Source of the DNA: Congeria kusceri
Lineage: Eukaryota > Mollusca > Bivalvia > Myida > Dreissenidae
Reading direction: 5' to 3'
DNA: 64,000 nucleotides
Assembly (NCBI GenBank): GCA_027627225.1
Contig: CM051030.1
Coordinates: forward strand, 3,503,001 to 3,567,000
In this document: positions 44,276 to 57,739 of the stretch, one piece after another
Layout: each line of letters begins with the position of its first letter
Numbering within the stretch: the first letter of the stretch is position 1
Notes under the pieces: generated by a model
What the model was told of the DNA's origin: nothing
Seen by the model: the letters and a program-made list of their open reading frames with translations, nothing else
Database searches by the model: none
Program-made: the position numbers and the translations under genes

Positions 44276-44289
44276 ACAGTTACAATGCA

Positions 44290-45370
44290 AAGGTAATTTA
44301 CAGATTAGCAATATTTGATTGACACGGCATTTAGCCATTAAATAAGTCGGGACTTCATTCTTTGACAGAGATGTGTTGTATTTATGTAAAAACATTTGTA
44401 TTCTGTAAAAGGTGGCAGTCACAGATTTACGTGATTGTGGTTATAAATTTTGTCAGCTGTAGTATTGTTTCCAAAAAAATGTACCCAAGGCTGTCCTTAA
44501 TAAATTGTTTGTTTGGTGTAACCCTTCCTCTCATGAAAATGGCTGCTACTCCCAAAACAATTTCAGTATGCGAGAGTTACAAAATATTGTTTTTGTTATG
44601 TTTGTGTCCCTTCTGCTCATTTCAAGTAATTTTTGTTTAATATAGTTGAATTTAGCCCTCTGATTCTCTTCATTCTGGAGATGGCGCTGATGGCGGTTGT
44701 GTAGAATATTATTTCATTATGTGTTTTCTAAGGTAATTTTTAGTGAAAGTCGGATGTTAATTACCTTAGTTAAGGTCTGTAAATTGTTCTTTAGTGATAA
44801 ATGTCCATGTTTGAATCGTCTTTAATAGATGTTCTTTAGAATTATCCTAATAAAAAATGTTTACAACCACTGATTGCCTCAGTAATTCGCTAATTAAAGC
44901 ATACATATATTTCACAGGTATTTAACTTAAGTGACAAGTTTTACATTACCTCGAATATGTTGAAATTTTCTCGTTAAAACCAGTTTCAATAACAAATATG
45001 AGAAATCTAAATCAGAGTTTTTCAGTTTAACACATTTATAAATCAATAACACATCAGTGTTGCACGTAGATAGGTACAACGGTCACATAGTAACTGAAAT
45101 TACTATTTATTCAATTTACAACATTGAAAGAAAAAATTCATAAAAATACTCTACCTAGCTACCCACCTCTAAAATTCTGGGTGGGCTTACACCAAACCAA
45201 CAATTTATTAAGAACGGCCAAAATGTGTTCATTCGGCATTTAGTTGTTCCCTTTCATGTGCTCATTCATTTCAAATAATCTTTAAATACCAAAGAATTCT
45301 CACTAACCAGTACTGATAGTACCAATTTCAAACTACATAAAGTTCAGAGATGCTTGAAATCCAAGTATTA
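44290..45370. other. Unassigned AT-rich sequence
   Basis: No supported gene or clear repeat. The 92-residue frame at 44362-44640 lacks motif and context. Confidence 0.3.
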
Positions 45371-45375
45371 CTTCT

Positions 45376-45824
45376 TTAAAGGGACTTATTCGCAGGTTTC
45401 CATGTTTTAAAAAATGTCATTAATAAATCCAGACTAAAAAACACAAATATTATATAAAGAAAACAAATAAAGTAAAAATAAATAAATACTTCTACCGGGT
45501 CTTGAACCTACTACCTTCCGGATAAAAAATCGGTCACGCTTACCACTTGGCCAGTGAGACTAACAAACATAACCATGTTTTAATGCCTTGTTGGTGATAC
45601 AAATGTTTTCCAAAATACCAAGAAAAGTGTTACAAATGCTTCATATTTGTATCCATTTCTTTTGGTGATTATCTATAATCCACACGATATTTCCAATATA
45701 TTTCTGTGTCAGAAGTGTTATTTCGCTCCTTTGTGTACAATGTACTTTTCGTTTTGGAATCTGTGACAAACTAATTGAAAATTATCAATTTGCCAGTCTG
45801 TGAATAGGTTCCTTTAAGATGTCA
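45376..45824. mobile_element. TIR/tRNA-like element, diverged copy
   Basis: The left end taaagggacttattcgcaggtttc and the right end ccagtctgtgaataggttccttta are inverted. The internal minus-strand tRNA-like part has B box ggttcaagacccgg (about 45496-45510) and A box tggccaagtgg (about 45544-45554). Same family as 19190-19705 and 21985-22612. Confidence 0.6.
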
Positions 45825-45882
45825 TTTTTGGCAATAAAAGATTTGTTTCTGCTGAAACAATAATGCACCTCTCATATTACAG

Positions 45883-46003
45883 GCACAGTTACTCATCACT
45901 ACAAGATGAACGCAAAGTTATTGCTACCACAACTCTCAATGGCCACCAGGGACATCTGCAAAGCACACCCCAGCCCTCTGTTCAGGATGTCGTGAGGGGA
46001 CAT
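45883..46003 (+). other. Candidate exon
   Basis: An acceptor (catattacag) is followed by HSYSSLQDERKVIATTTL, NGHQGHLQSTPQPSVQDVVR and GH, then a GTCAGT donor-like site (46004). The frame is open and GC-richer than its surroundings. No domain is recognised. A following acceptor at 46485 (ctgcctctctag) leads into a 41-codon frame, but in the carried phase it stops at once. Confidence 0.3.
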
Positions 46004-46009
46004 GGTCAG

Positions 46010-48975
46010 TTTTTTTAAAAAGCAAACTATGAATGTCTTACAATAGTTAAAATATTTGTTCTGCTGTTTTCATTTAAATACAATTTACCTTGGACTCCCA
46101 TCAATGTTAAATAATAGTTCATTAAAGGCCCTTCATTTTCCATTGTAAAATAAGTACAGTCTCATTTATAAACTGTAAGTGTATTTAATTGTTTAGTTGT
46201 GAGATCTTCTGTGATCTGTCAACATTACGATCTATTTTATATTAGTGCCTTTGTTTTCTCTATTTGTTATACTTACATTTTCTACTTAAGTAAATAAATT
46301 AAACTTTGCTTATAATATTGTTTAAATGGTATACAAACTGAAACCCATTTTCTTCCAAAAAAGACTTTATTATAGGTACGCAAAAGTTCTTTAAACTTAA
46401 TTTACAAAGAATTAAGTCATCCCTGCAACAATTTTCCTTCAGATTTGTGTCAGTATTTAAAATTATGTTATTCTGCCTCTCTAGGTTGAGTTTCTGCCGA
46501 CCTTGAAGCTGCTGCTGACAGTCATTGGCATAATCAGCATTAGAGCAAGTGGTAGTACTGTGATCAGTGGGTCAGTGGCAAGACTTATTTACAGTTGTAC
46601 AATCTTTTGATGAAACTAGATGGGAATTTCATTGTAAAATGCTGAGGCAAAAGTTAAGTTTAGACTTGCAGAAATGTTCCTGAGATGTATGATTTCCTCC
46701 GATACTACAGAATTTCAGTTAAGGGCAGCTATCATTAGCCATGACCTATGTGTTATTTCCAATGCTTAACAAACTTGTACCTTACATACTTCTTTTCCAA
46801 TTTTTTTTTTTAAGATGTAAAAAGGCTTGAACTTTCTTCAAAGCAATTTACAATTTTCCACATTCAGTTTAACCTTATTTAAAAGTTGTAAGGGGGTATA
46901 ATGGAATCAACTCGTCCGTCCGTTCGTTCGTCCCTCCTTTTAGATATTAACTTCAAACTTCATACATGGATATATGGTTGTTAGGCTGAGTGCAATGCAC
47001 AAGATTTATAACTAGCTGCATTATTTACAGAGTGCATCCCTTTTGTCAGTTTTCCTTGTCCAGTCATTTTCTCAAAAACTACTAGGCCAAAAAATGAAAT
47101 ACACCTGTACTCACCGGAGTTTTTCATCGATAAAATCTGTTCAAGAAAGAAATAACCCTTTATATAAATTTTCTTTGAAATGTTATCAAACTGAACGAAG
47201 AGTATAATGTTCATCTGTATTCTCACGGTACTTAACTTTTAAGTACATATTTGGAGCCAAAAACAACCAACAAAACATTTTCTTTCAATAGCATGCTTTA
47301 AATTGAACCTTTTCACGAAAATAACAACTAGAAATTGTGTTTAAAAGTAAAGTATTCGTCCTTAAATTATTCTGTTTTTCAATGCACCATGCAGCCATCT
47401 TGAAAAATTACGTCATCGGTAATCTCGCTTGAAATAAGTTTGCTGTTAGTGTATAAACAAACACAAATACACTTAAAATTGTTGGATTGTAACCTTTAAC
47501 AAATATAACAAAACAATAATTTGAATCTTCATTTATATTCACTCAAGCAGACGAAAGTGTAGACATTGACCCCCTAATGTCTACCGATAGCTGCAAGCTG
47601 ATACGAAAGTAATTCATATTTATGGTTTTAATCATATTACTTGTTTAAATTCGAATGAATGAATTTTTGACATATTATTTTCTTAAAGAAAACCAAAAAT
47701 TTGTTAGATGTTGACTATTAAGCATGAAAATCCGAAGATAAACAATTACCGCGAAAATAGAGATACCGCGAGAATACCGATGCCGAGTATAGATCTACAT
47801 CTATAAATTAATAAAATCTTTATTAAGTTGGTCATGATGTTCTCCACCCACAACCCGAGTACATTCTAGAAAATTGAAATTCAAATGGGATTAATCGAAC
47901 CGGTTCAATTCCATGCATATATTCCATACACTTTTTGATTTAAATGTTATTAACATAATCCATCCAAAACACTGAAACACTAACGACGACGAGTGGGGTT
48001 ATTTACCCTCGGGACTTCGGTTAAAAACCATTGCCCGAGCACACTGCTTAACATTTAAAACTCTGCTTTCATTAAAACTATAACACTAACTATTGTATTC
48101 TGATCGCTTTTATTTTAAATTCCAACACACTCGTGTCCTAGTTTGTACACTGTGTAAACAAAACCGAATGACATAAGTGTGACGCAATGCAACTTTCCAA
48201 AAATCGATGTCTGATTTATAGTGGCGTCTGTATACTTATTCTTGTTCGTGAATATTATTGGGGTCAGCAAATTAGATTATTTTTAAATTGTAGAAGATTG
48301 ACGGTAAGAAACTGAGGACTATTTTTTCGGGAAGTACGCATAAATGTTAGCGAGTTATAAGGTTTGAGGCTCGTCATAAAACGTAATAGTTTTAAGCTAA
48401 ACCTTTAATTAAACTGCTTTTACAATGCAATTGAGTAGAAAACAGGAAAAATAGAATACATGGTAGGTGTCTGTTTTAATAAATATAAATAATAATGACA
48501 ATATTTGAGATAGCTAACTATGAAGACATGCATTTGCGTGTATATTGCGAAATAAATATAGCTAACATTTTTTAATTATAAGCAGTATTGATTTACTTTT
48601 ATAATGACAGTTGTCGATTCATTTATTAGCAATATTTGTGCAATTGAAATAAGGGAATTAAATTACTTTCAATAATTAATTCTTAATAATCTTAGCCGTG
48701 TTACTCTGATATAATGTTGTAGATTTGTAAAATTGCTGTTGTGTTTTAAAATCAATATAGTTTGCTTGTTTGTATTTATCAAATTTGCTTTAGTTTTGTA
48801 AGTATTTGTTTCTTAAAAAGTAAAGCATATGCATTTTATATGGTTGTGTACACCAATTTGTTTAGCTGGTATTTTAAATTATAATATAGTTCGATTTTAT
48901 CTGCTGTGACGATTGCCAGAAATGTACACAGCCACAAAAGAATGATTTTGAAAATAAATATCAAATGTACGTCTT
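46010..48975. other. Unassigned AT-rich sequence
   Basis: A GTCC-type repeat edge (aagggggtataatggaatcaactcgtccgtccgttcgttcgtcc) lies at 46890-46934. The frame at 46981-47226 on the minus strand has no features. No gene is supported. Confidence 0.35.
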
Positions 48976-48982
48976 TTAATAG

Positions 48983-49258
48983 ATGGATGCCATGGACAAA
49001 CGATTAAGAAATAAGCAGAACAAATACGCGGTATTTTGCATCGAGTGGGCGCAGTTGAGGGAAGCTTGTCCTGCACGTCAGTCGCCACCAAGTTCAGGGT
49101 CATGCGTCGCGAAGGAGCTGAGCGAAATTGCGGATGAGCAATAAAGACAGTTCCTTGAGCCACATGCTTCGACGCATTTGGACCACAGAGAAAAGCTTAC
49201 CCGGGCGCTGTTGACATTAGTACGCAGCTGGTATGGCAAACATTGCCATGAAATTAAA
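48983..49258 (+). other. Candidate first exon with an in-frame TAA
   Basis: ATG at 48983 opens MDAMDKRLRNKQNKYAVFCI, EWAQLREACPARQSPPSSG and SCVAKELSEIADEQ, then TAA (49142). The same frame continues RQFLEPHASTHLDHREKLTR, ALLTLVRSWYGKHCHEIK up to a near-consensus GTGAGT donor (49259). Composition on both sides of the TAA is protein-like. It could be a short coding exon, a pseudogene or a non-coding transcript. Confidence 0.3.
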
Positions 49259-49713
49259 GGTGAGTAACCTGTGTTACCGGAGCATTCATTTGCCCAAAAG
49301 AGAATTCTCGCCCTATTTTTATTTTCTAAGCCTCACCGGATAAACTGTCTCCATCCCGGCACCAACCATGTATTCTCTATTTATGTAGGCTATATCCAGA
49401 CAAAGGTCAGGATTGTATGTTGTTGTTTTTTGTAGCCAAAGTCAATGTAAATTTTTACTAAAAACATGTTTCAGCTGTTGTTTCATAATTAATCATGACT
49501 TGTGTACATTTGTTACTATTTTTCTTATCAAGAGTCAATACAGTAAACAAATGTACAAAAGTTTTAATTTTTTTATTAAATTGAAATTAATGTCAATAAC
49601 AACAAGATTTGTATAAAATAAATATTTCCATGAAAGTTTTTAATTGTTACTCAGGTTGGCAAAAACAAGTTTTTGTTTTTCCATCTTAAGTGTGTTTGTG
49701 TTCCTGTTTTACA

Positions 49714-49883
49714 GGCTCTATCATGTACAGCGTCTTAGGGTCAAGGCAAGTGGGTCACAGTGGGTCGAGGATTACTGCAACGTCTTTGAGAAGGCCATAG
49801 AGCTCAGTGGATTGACTTTCTTGTTATGTGTTAGTTTTAAAACAGTTCTGGACATATGTTTGGTTGAAAAATATATCTGTTAA
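49714..49883 (+). other. Candidate terminal exon
   Basis: The acceptor tgtgttcctgttttacag leads into LYHVQRLRVKASGSQWVED, YCNVFEKAIELSGLTFLL and a stop near 49881, with aataaa about 20 bases later (near 49899). The phase from the 49258 donor would put it in another frame that stops early, so the pairing is doubtful. Confidence 0.25.
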
Positions 49884-49899
49884 ATGTATGTTCATTTAA

Positions 49900-51055
49900 T
49901 AAATATTCCTTTGATTGTGCTTTCATTTCACCACAAAGTGGGAGGCATTAAGCATTGCACTTGTCCATCCGTACATCGGTCCGTACATCCGTCCACATGT
50001 CTGTAACATATGTATTCAAACAATCTGTTAAAATGTTTATTATTTTTGTGTACACTACTTTTGGGGCATGCTGCTGTCGCCATGTCTAATCAATTTCTTT
50101 GTTGATCATTACTCGTCAAGTATTTCATGTAATTTAATGAAACTTAGTGTAATAATAAAGGATGTTGAAAAGAGGCGTAGATCAAATTAAATTCATGTAA
50201 CACTAGAGAATGTCGAGAGTTAGAGTACAGTGGCCATAAATATATTGGTTGAGTTTGAGGTTCCTGAAATTTAAAACCTTAAAATTGGTATAAATGTTAT
50301 TGTATTCAAAATTCTTCTTTATTATCGTACTTTGATTTGTATGCTCAGAAGTTATATACAGAATTTAATGTAGTTTTGTGGAATGAAATGACAAGAGTTA
50401 ATTGGAATTCATATCAAATTATGTAAAGTAAATAAGTGCTAGTTGTTGTTTTTTTTTCAAATAACTTCTTGTAAGCAATCATATTTTATGTTTAAGATAA
50501 ACTTTCTTTGGAGATACTGACAGTTATTTTTTTATCAGCTTACCTTACAGTTGTTGGTAATTGTAGCTTTCATAAAATGTTGTTACTTGTTTGTATGTGT
50601 GCTTCTACATGCTTTTGCTTAATTATATATTTTTTGCAAGATCCCTTTATAAACCGATATATGTAATTTATTCATTATATGATACTAAGTAGTAGATACA
50701 TTGTATGACATGCTGGAACAAAGATTTATAGTTTTAGGTTTTTCTGTCTACCTTCATATTCATTATTTATATTATAACCTGTAAATCTAGAAATAGATCT
50801 ATCTCAACCATGGGAGTACCACAAGTCTATAATTTACTCCCTTAAAGGGACTTGTTCACAGTATTTCATATTTGTAGACTGTTGGCAGAAGCCAGCAAGT
50901 CTTTAGTAGCGTAATTTATAGAGTTTGAATTGCATGACTTAATTTTTACTCGGCAGGCTACGAAGCACTTACAATCAATACCCCCAAATGTATTTGCTCC
51001 GTCACTATTTGGGTCCATTCAGGATTAGTCCACACTGTTATGCATATCATTGCAT
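49900..51055. other. Unassigned AT-rich sequence
   Basis: A GTCC-type repeat edge, agtgggaggcattaagcattgcacttgtccatccgtacatcggtccg, lies at 49937-49983 and is repeated in diverged form at 53826-53872. No gene is seen. Confidence 0.35.
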
Positions 51056-51060
51056 TTGCA

Positions 51061-51866
51061 TTAAGTAGTTTGCATACAAACCTATATATCTAACAAGATA
51101 TTGAGTATTAAGTAGTTTGCATACAAACCTATATATCTAACAAGTTATTGAGTATTAAGGAGTTTGCATACAAACCTATATATCTAACAAGTTATTGAGT
51201 ATTAAGTAGTTTGCATACAAACCTATATATCTAACAAGTTATTGAGTATTAAGGAGTTTGCATACAAACCTATATATCTAACAAGTTATTGAGTATTTAG
51301 TAGTTTGCATACAAACCTATATATCTAACAAGTTATTGAGTATTAAGTAGTTTGCATACAAACCTATATATCTAACAAGTTATTGAGTATTAAGTAGTTT
51401 GCATACAAACCTATATATCTAACAAGATATTGAGTATTAAGGAGTTTGCATACAAACCTATATATCTAACAAGTTATTGAGTATTAAGGAGTTTGCATAC
51501 AAACCTATATATCTAACAAGTTATTGAGTATTAAGTAGTTTGCATACAAACCTATATATCTAACAAGTTATTGAGTATTAAGGAGTTTGCATACAAACCT
51601 ATATATCTAACAAGTTATTGAGTATTAAGTAGTTTGCATACAAACCTATATATCTAACAAGTTATTGAGTATTAAGTAGTTTGCATACAAACCTATATAT
51701 CTAACAAGTTATTGAGTATTAAGTAGTTTGCATACAAACCTATATATCTAACAAGTTATTGAGTATTAAGTAGTTTGCATACAAACCTATATATCTAACA
51801 AGTTATTGAGTATTAAGTAGTTTGCATACAAACCTATATATCTAACAAGTTATTGAGTATTAAGTG
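51061..51866. repeat. 47-bp minisatellite, 17 copies in strict register
   Basis: The unit agtagtttgcatacaaacct with atatatctaacaagttattgagtatta repeats with exact 47-bp spacing from 51068 to 51820 (16 x 47 = 752). Variation is almost limited to two positions: agtag/aggag and agttatt/agatatt. Near-identity implies recent expansion. Confidence 0.95.
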
Positions 51867-51869
51867 GCC

Positions 51870-52600
51870 ATTATAACAATGAGTAGTTTGATTTGTCTCG
51901 TGTAAAAATGGCATTGCAGAAATTCTATTTCATTCAAACAAATGTTTCTTTCTGTTAAAAATGTTGGCACTCTATTCCCCTTGATTTCTTTTTTGTGCTG
52001 ACAGTTTTTCTATGCTAATAGTGTTTTGATTGAAAAATGTCATTAAACCTTGTTACTGCAGAAACGAAAGCATTTGGAATAAAAATAACTCTGAAATATT
52101 ACATAAGTCTACACTGACCAATCAGCTAGAGGATTCAATTTACAATGACATGTTTTTTTAATGCATTGCAAGTAATTATCATTTTCAAAAATTTCCAAGT
52201 ATTCCTCTTATTAAATGTTTCTTGTTACAAATGCTTTATAATTTTATTAATTTCAAATAATCATTATTAATTAATTATGCGATATTTCCAGTGTATTTTT
52301 GTGCCAGTTGTTTTCTTTTACTTCTGTATATATATCATGTTGTTTGATTTTTGGAATATGTGAAAAAATGTTGGAAATTGTTTATTTTCTAATCTGAGAA
52401 TAGGCTCCTCAGCATTATTTCTTGTCTATGCCGAGTCATAACAAACGAGCGTGTTAAAAGAATTATTTAAAACTTACAGGCAATATGGTCACGTTTTATA
52501 AATCCTAATCAGTAACAGTGAAATGTATTTGCACCTTGTTTTTTTACATTAAAATGCTTACTTATGTTCTTTGAAATGTATAAATAACATCCCATTTTTG
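51870..52600. other. Sequence with a decayed TIR-family element
   Basis: About 52015-52415 shows weak similarity to the 45376 family (aaaaatgtcattaaacc, gcgatatttccagtgtatttttgtgcc, ttttggaatatgtgaaaaaatg, aatctgagaataggctcc). No gene is recognised. Confidence 0.35.
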
Positions 52601-52601
52601 T

Positions 52602-53560
52602 CGAGCCCACTTGCAGTCAGCTCGACTTGGTTGTCAGAATGGCGGTTTGGTGTATTAGCGCGAGTGCATCCGCCGGATCTTGTTTGGACCGTTAATTGAC
52701 GGTACGTTGTGAGATTTATAACCACGCCTACCTAGGATAAAGTCCAACAAACACTGTTGACAGTAAACGAATGTGTTTACAATGTCTGTTAAACAAATAA
52801 GTCCTTTCTTTCTGAATGGCTAAACACAATGTCTATCAAATCTCGTCGTAAGGTCAATTCATCATGTATCAGTGAATTTTATAATCACTAGCCACAAATG
52901 TTCACGATGTAGAGACGGTGTGTCACATGCAAGACCGGTCAAGGTCACATTTAGTGGTCAAAGATGGGCATAATACAGCTTGTCCAGACTGTTAATTCAT
53001 TATTTACGGGGGAATTTAAAAATTACTTGCCACAAATGTTCACCATGTAGAGACCACTTGTCGCATGTTAGACCTGTGTCCCTAGCTCAAAGGTCATGGC
53101 CACGCTTAAAGGTCAAATATGGGCATAATACAGCTTGTCCGGACCTTTATCATTCACCAGGGAATTTTAAAATACTTGTCACAAATGTTCAGCGTGTGGA
53201 AACGTCTTGTCGCACGCAAGACCCTAGCTCAAAGGTCAAGATCACTCTTAGAGGTCAAATGTCAAATATGGGCATAAAACAGCTTGTCTGGACCTTTATC
53301 ATTCATCAGCAAATTTTAAAATATTTGTAACACCATGTGGAAACGTCTTGTCACACGCAAGACCTGTGTCCCTAGCTCAAAGGTGAAGGTCACACGTAGA
53401 GGTAAAAGGTCAATTTGGTCAAATATGGGCATAATACAGCATGTCTGGACCAGATGTTCTTCATTTGTGAGTGGAGGTTGCCACTGTTTTGAACAAAATT
53501 CATGGTCACCATTTTCTTGACAACAGGCCCAACATGTTGCCAACAGGCATTTAATATTAT
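52602..53560 (+). repeat. Dispersed element with about 150-bp internal repeats, forward arm
   Basis: The end gtcgagcccacttgcagtcagctcgacttggttgtcagaatggcggtttggtgta is followed by four units with ggtcaaatatgggcataatacagcttgtccggacc (about 52960, 53107, 53266, 53415), then ttcttgacaacaggcccaacatgttgccaacaggcattt (53514-53552). The same parts occur inverted at 59340-59800. Confidence 0.75.
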
Positions 53561-53564
53561 TTTT

Positions 53565-56500
53565 TGACAATGCATAAGCACTTATATTTCTGTTAAAACA
53601 TACCTTTTTACTTGTGTTGATAGAAGCTGACCAAAGTTTGTTTTCTTCAGAAATTGTTGGAATTGAATTGTAATGAATTGTTAACAAAATAGCAGTTTTA
53701 AAAGATGTTTCCTTAATCTTTCACTAAAAAGCTTTATGAACACCCTTCTTATGTAAGAAATCTAAACAGCTTTATTAATATCCTTCTTATGCAAGAAATC
53801 TAGATAGTTTTTACGCTCTTACACAGTGGGAAGCATTAGGTATTGCACTTGTCAATCCGTCTGTCCGTACATATATACGTTCCAAAATTGTGTGTACTCA
53901 ACTCCTCGTTAACTGCTGAGCGGATTTCACTCAAACTTCACAGCTGAAAAATGTTAATGTGCAGGTGATGGTAAAGGAAGACATTTTGCATGCAACCAAT
54001 TTTTGAAGAATTATGGCTCTTTGTCATTCTTTCCACTACAGATTATGTATGAAAATGAATTTGTGGAGGCAAACATTAGTGTTGGCAACATGCCCTTTGT
54101 CTGTGTCCAAACATGTGTCGTGGGGGTATCCTTGTTTGTGACACGTCACTTCCTCTAATCTGAGTTAACCATGAATTGTTGGTGCAGAAATAATTGTCTA
54201 AATAGACTTTATAAAAACAGAATTTGAAATAATGCAGAATTTCTTTTTGTGTAAAATTGGAAAGGAAATGAGAATTGTTTGGTGTGGTATTTTAGTTCAG
54301 TCAACATTACACAAAAAGATCTGCTAGATTTTGTGGTTAAATGTATCATGGTTTGCTATTGTATAGTGTATGTTTATTGATTTGATGTCATATATTACTT
54401 TGTTCCTAATTAGCATAGATTATTAAAAATACTGCACATGTCATGAAGTCAAAAAAAAAAGATAAAAATACAACTGTAAAATAATGAGTAATTTCAGTTG
54501 CTTTAAATTTCAATGGCCAGTTAACTTTCAGTGTAAATATAATTAGTATTACAAACAGCATGCACAGTTTAATTAGAATTTATAATTGCAGTTTTTCATA
54601 TAAAACTTGTTATTGAAACTTTGAATGTCATATTTACATAAATAATTTTCATCCAGATTTTAACGACTGTAACCTGACTTGTCTGTTAATGTTGAGCAAC
54701 TCAACACTGATTATGTCATAAATATGTTGTTTTCTTCTTTGAATGTTATTACAAGCATTTATACCCGGTCAAAAAAGAAACCTGACAGTTGATCAATTTT
54801 GGGGAAGCGGATCTAGGTACAGCATAAACAATGTTTGATTATTAAAATACAATGTTTTCATAACATAGATGTGCATTTCTCATACATATATTCTTTTTGT
54901 ATGACAAAGTGGTTGAAATTTAATTAACTAACAAAAAGACAACAAACTATAAAATGTCCGGCTTATATTTTGCTTTGATTTGTTAGATTTTGTATAATGT
55001 ATAAGATACATGTGTGCATTACTGATATTTATTGAGCTTATGATATCAATGCCATGCGTTTGTTGAAGTTCAGTATATATTTAAGCTCCTCAATGGCATT
55101 CTTTGCGAGCTTTTGGAATAAGGGACCTTTCCTGCGTCATCAGTTGTCGGTTCTTGTATGCACTACTGATACTTAAATTTTCCAGAAGTTATTGCTTTAT
55201 TATGGAAAAAGCTTGATCTTTCATGCACTACAAAGAATTAAACTTACACAGGTTTTGTAAGTTCCACTTATGCCAATAACAAGCAATTTAAAATGTTAGT
55301 TACATGCACCAGTTTGACTATTTTTTTATGCTCATTTTGTTATCCTCTCCTGAAGGTGGAGGGCTATAGATTAGGTGTGTCTGTCCCTCTGTCAGGACTC
55401 ATTTATTAACCAAGGGATAATATTCGGAAAGTTCTTCAACATTAAATTTGATGCTTAATTAAAGCCACCGAATCCGCATTGAGTATAAAATAAAAAAAAA
55501 AACAATCTGATGTTATTTTTCACATAAAACAATTCAACAGAGCAACTTTTAGGTAATCCGAAAATATAACATCAACCATGTTCACAACGTTTATCATCAT
55601 GTCAAACTTGCTGTAGTTATGTCTGCAGTTTTTATAACATGATCTGTTTTGGCATGTATAATTATTGTAAATTATGACAAGTGTAAACTGTCTTTGCAAG
55701 TATATTCTATTTCTAAACAATGTAAACATATTGACAATATTGTCATTGAAAACAGATTTGGTTGCTTTAATGTAAATCACCTAATTTTGCCTATTGGGAT
55801 ATATTACTTACTCAGACCAAACAAAATAAATTGTGTGTTTTGGGCAGCGGTTTCAAAAAAGTGAGGTAGGTCGGGATTAAGTTGTTGTTTTTTTTATAAC
55901 TTTTTTTTAAAGACATATTTCGGTAAGAAAAAAGACATTGAAAATTGTATAAAATTGGAGCAATATGGATTCATGACAAACAATTGAAGCTAAAACTTTA
56001 GGGTCTGGAAGCCAGAAACATAGAATTTATTTTTATTTTTTTATTTTTTTTTGGCCTCACCATAAAACATGACTTTTGCCTGTATTCATAGGTTTGCTTC
56101 ATCTTTTGTTGACAATGAAACGATAATACGACTTAATTTTGTTACCTCGAACTTTGGCATATCTGAAATTTGAAATATCTGATTATAGATTTTTTTTATA
56201 AATATCGATTTTAAATTATTTGAAAAATTGTAACATAAAATAGCAATTATGTATACATGAATTAAACTGTTAACACGTGATCAATTATTCATTTCAAAAG
56301 TAACACATGGTCATTAAAACTTGAGAAAACGTGTAAAGATGTTTGCAATGTGTGAACAACTTCCTTCATGGCTAGAAACAACCAAAGATTTTTTCCACTC
56401 TGACATAAGCGAGTTAGAGATAACAAAATTTAGATGTATTTCAAAATATTGACAAAAGCTTAAGCCTGACTTCCACACTGGTGTGTATTTAAAACAAGTC

Positions 56501-57110
56501 TCATTATGGTTTTGTATAGTCTTGTGTGTACTTTTCCTTCCAAACACATTTCGGCTGGGGTTCTAAATTCTTAGCATGTGCCTTTTATAAAAAAAAACAA
56601 CAAAGAAAAGACAACATTGGGATTCAAACTAATGGATTTATTAGACCATATTCACAGTACAAGTTTAAGCTGTAACAAGTACTCTTAATCAGGTCCATAG
56701 AAAACTGAAATTTAAATAACATTGCACGTCTCCCATTGAAATCCTGCCCCACGCCATGGCTTGCTTTGTTGATCAATAACTGCTGCAACTCATGTGACAA
56801 TACATCTCAGTGAATGACTTCCGGAAATAAACTATACATTGTATGCTAACCATTCAAGGAAAACAATATGTGGTTCAGGTTCCACTGCTTATATTTTTTA
56901 GAACGTCATATTGTGATAATCTTTGGGAAATTTTATACCAAACAATTTTTTTCGCTTCAAACATTCTTAAGGATGAGGTGATGCAAGTAGGGTCTGTGGT
57001 GAAACCTGAACCACTGATTTTTTTCCTTGGCCTAAACATCGTATAAAGTATTTGTCATCAATTTTATTTTAAAAAATCAGAAGATCAATAAAAAAAAATT
57101 AAAAGACTCC
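53565..57110. other. Long AT-rich stretch, no gene seen
   Basis: A GTCC-type repeat edge at 53820-53880 and cctgaaggtggagggctatag with gtctgtccctctgtc (55352-55397) are the only recognisable items. Short frames lack support. Confidence 0.35.
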
Positions 57111-57120
57111 TGGTGTTTGT

Positions 57121-57126
57121 TTTATT
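57121..57126 (-). promoter_or_regulatory. Candidate polyadenylation signal of the membrane-anchor exon
   Basis: Minus-strand AATAAA lies about 250 bases past the stop at 57374. Confidence 0.3.
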
Positions 57127-57373
57127 TGCACAAAAAATTACAACGTGGGGGTAGGTAAGCCTTCAATACTTTCCTTGCTTATTTCGATGTATAAAAATGT
57201 TGTTTGTATGACAATATAATAGTATGCAATAAAATGTCTATAAAAATGCATTACATTATATAATTCTGCATGTAAAACATTAATTTAAAAAAAAAAAATC
57301 AGCAAGACAAATTTTTGTGTATCTAATAACAAAAATATGTTTTCAATGTTCTTTTTGAAGATTCTAACTTATT

Positions 57374-57600
57374 TCAACTAAAAGTTCTGTTAGAAAGAAA
57401 ATACACCAGTATTGCGCAAAACATCAAAATAATTGGCCATTGAAATTTTCCAAAACGATTACCTTCATTTATGGCAGAACATGGTCGGGTGCTACCATGT
57501 TTTGCTGCAAAAAGTCTGTGCATGGTTTCGGTGTCGTTCAGGAATGCTTTGGTGTCAGGATCGGGGTCGTTGCTGTCCCTCAGTGTGGAAGGGCTGCTGT
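57374..57600 (-). CDS. Terminal exon of an unrecognised gene with a C-terminal membrane anchor
   Basis: A strong acceptor (gttgtttttcttgttgcag) opens an exon reading DSSPSTLRDSNDPDPDTKAF, LNDTETMHRLFAAKHGSTRP, CSAINEGNRFGKF, then QWPIILMFCAILVYFLS and NRTFS before the stop. A 17-residue hydrophobic helix five residues from the C-terminus suits a tail-anchored or type I membrane protein. The acceptor phase carries one base from an upstream exon that I did not find. An internal GAAG|GTAATC could act as an alternative donor, which would remove the anchor. No family is recognised. Confidence 0.45.
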
Positions 57601-57739
57601 CTGCAACAAGAAAAACAACATAATACAAATTTCTTTTCAACACTGCAATTTATAGTGCATTATTATTATAAATTATGTTTTATAAAGTAAACAATATTGA
57701 GCGAACCATAGAATTTATATCCCTATATCTGAATATCTT

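Noticed and set aside
51061..51866. CRISPR array
   Set aside because: Units are contiguous 47-mers without distinct spacers, and the genome is eukaryotic.
54000..57000. Hidden gene in the long AT-rich gap
   Set aside because: No frame shows domain-like composition, and no paired splice sites could be found by eye.
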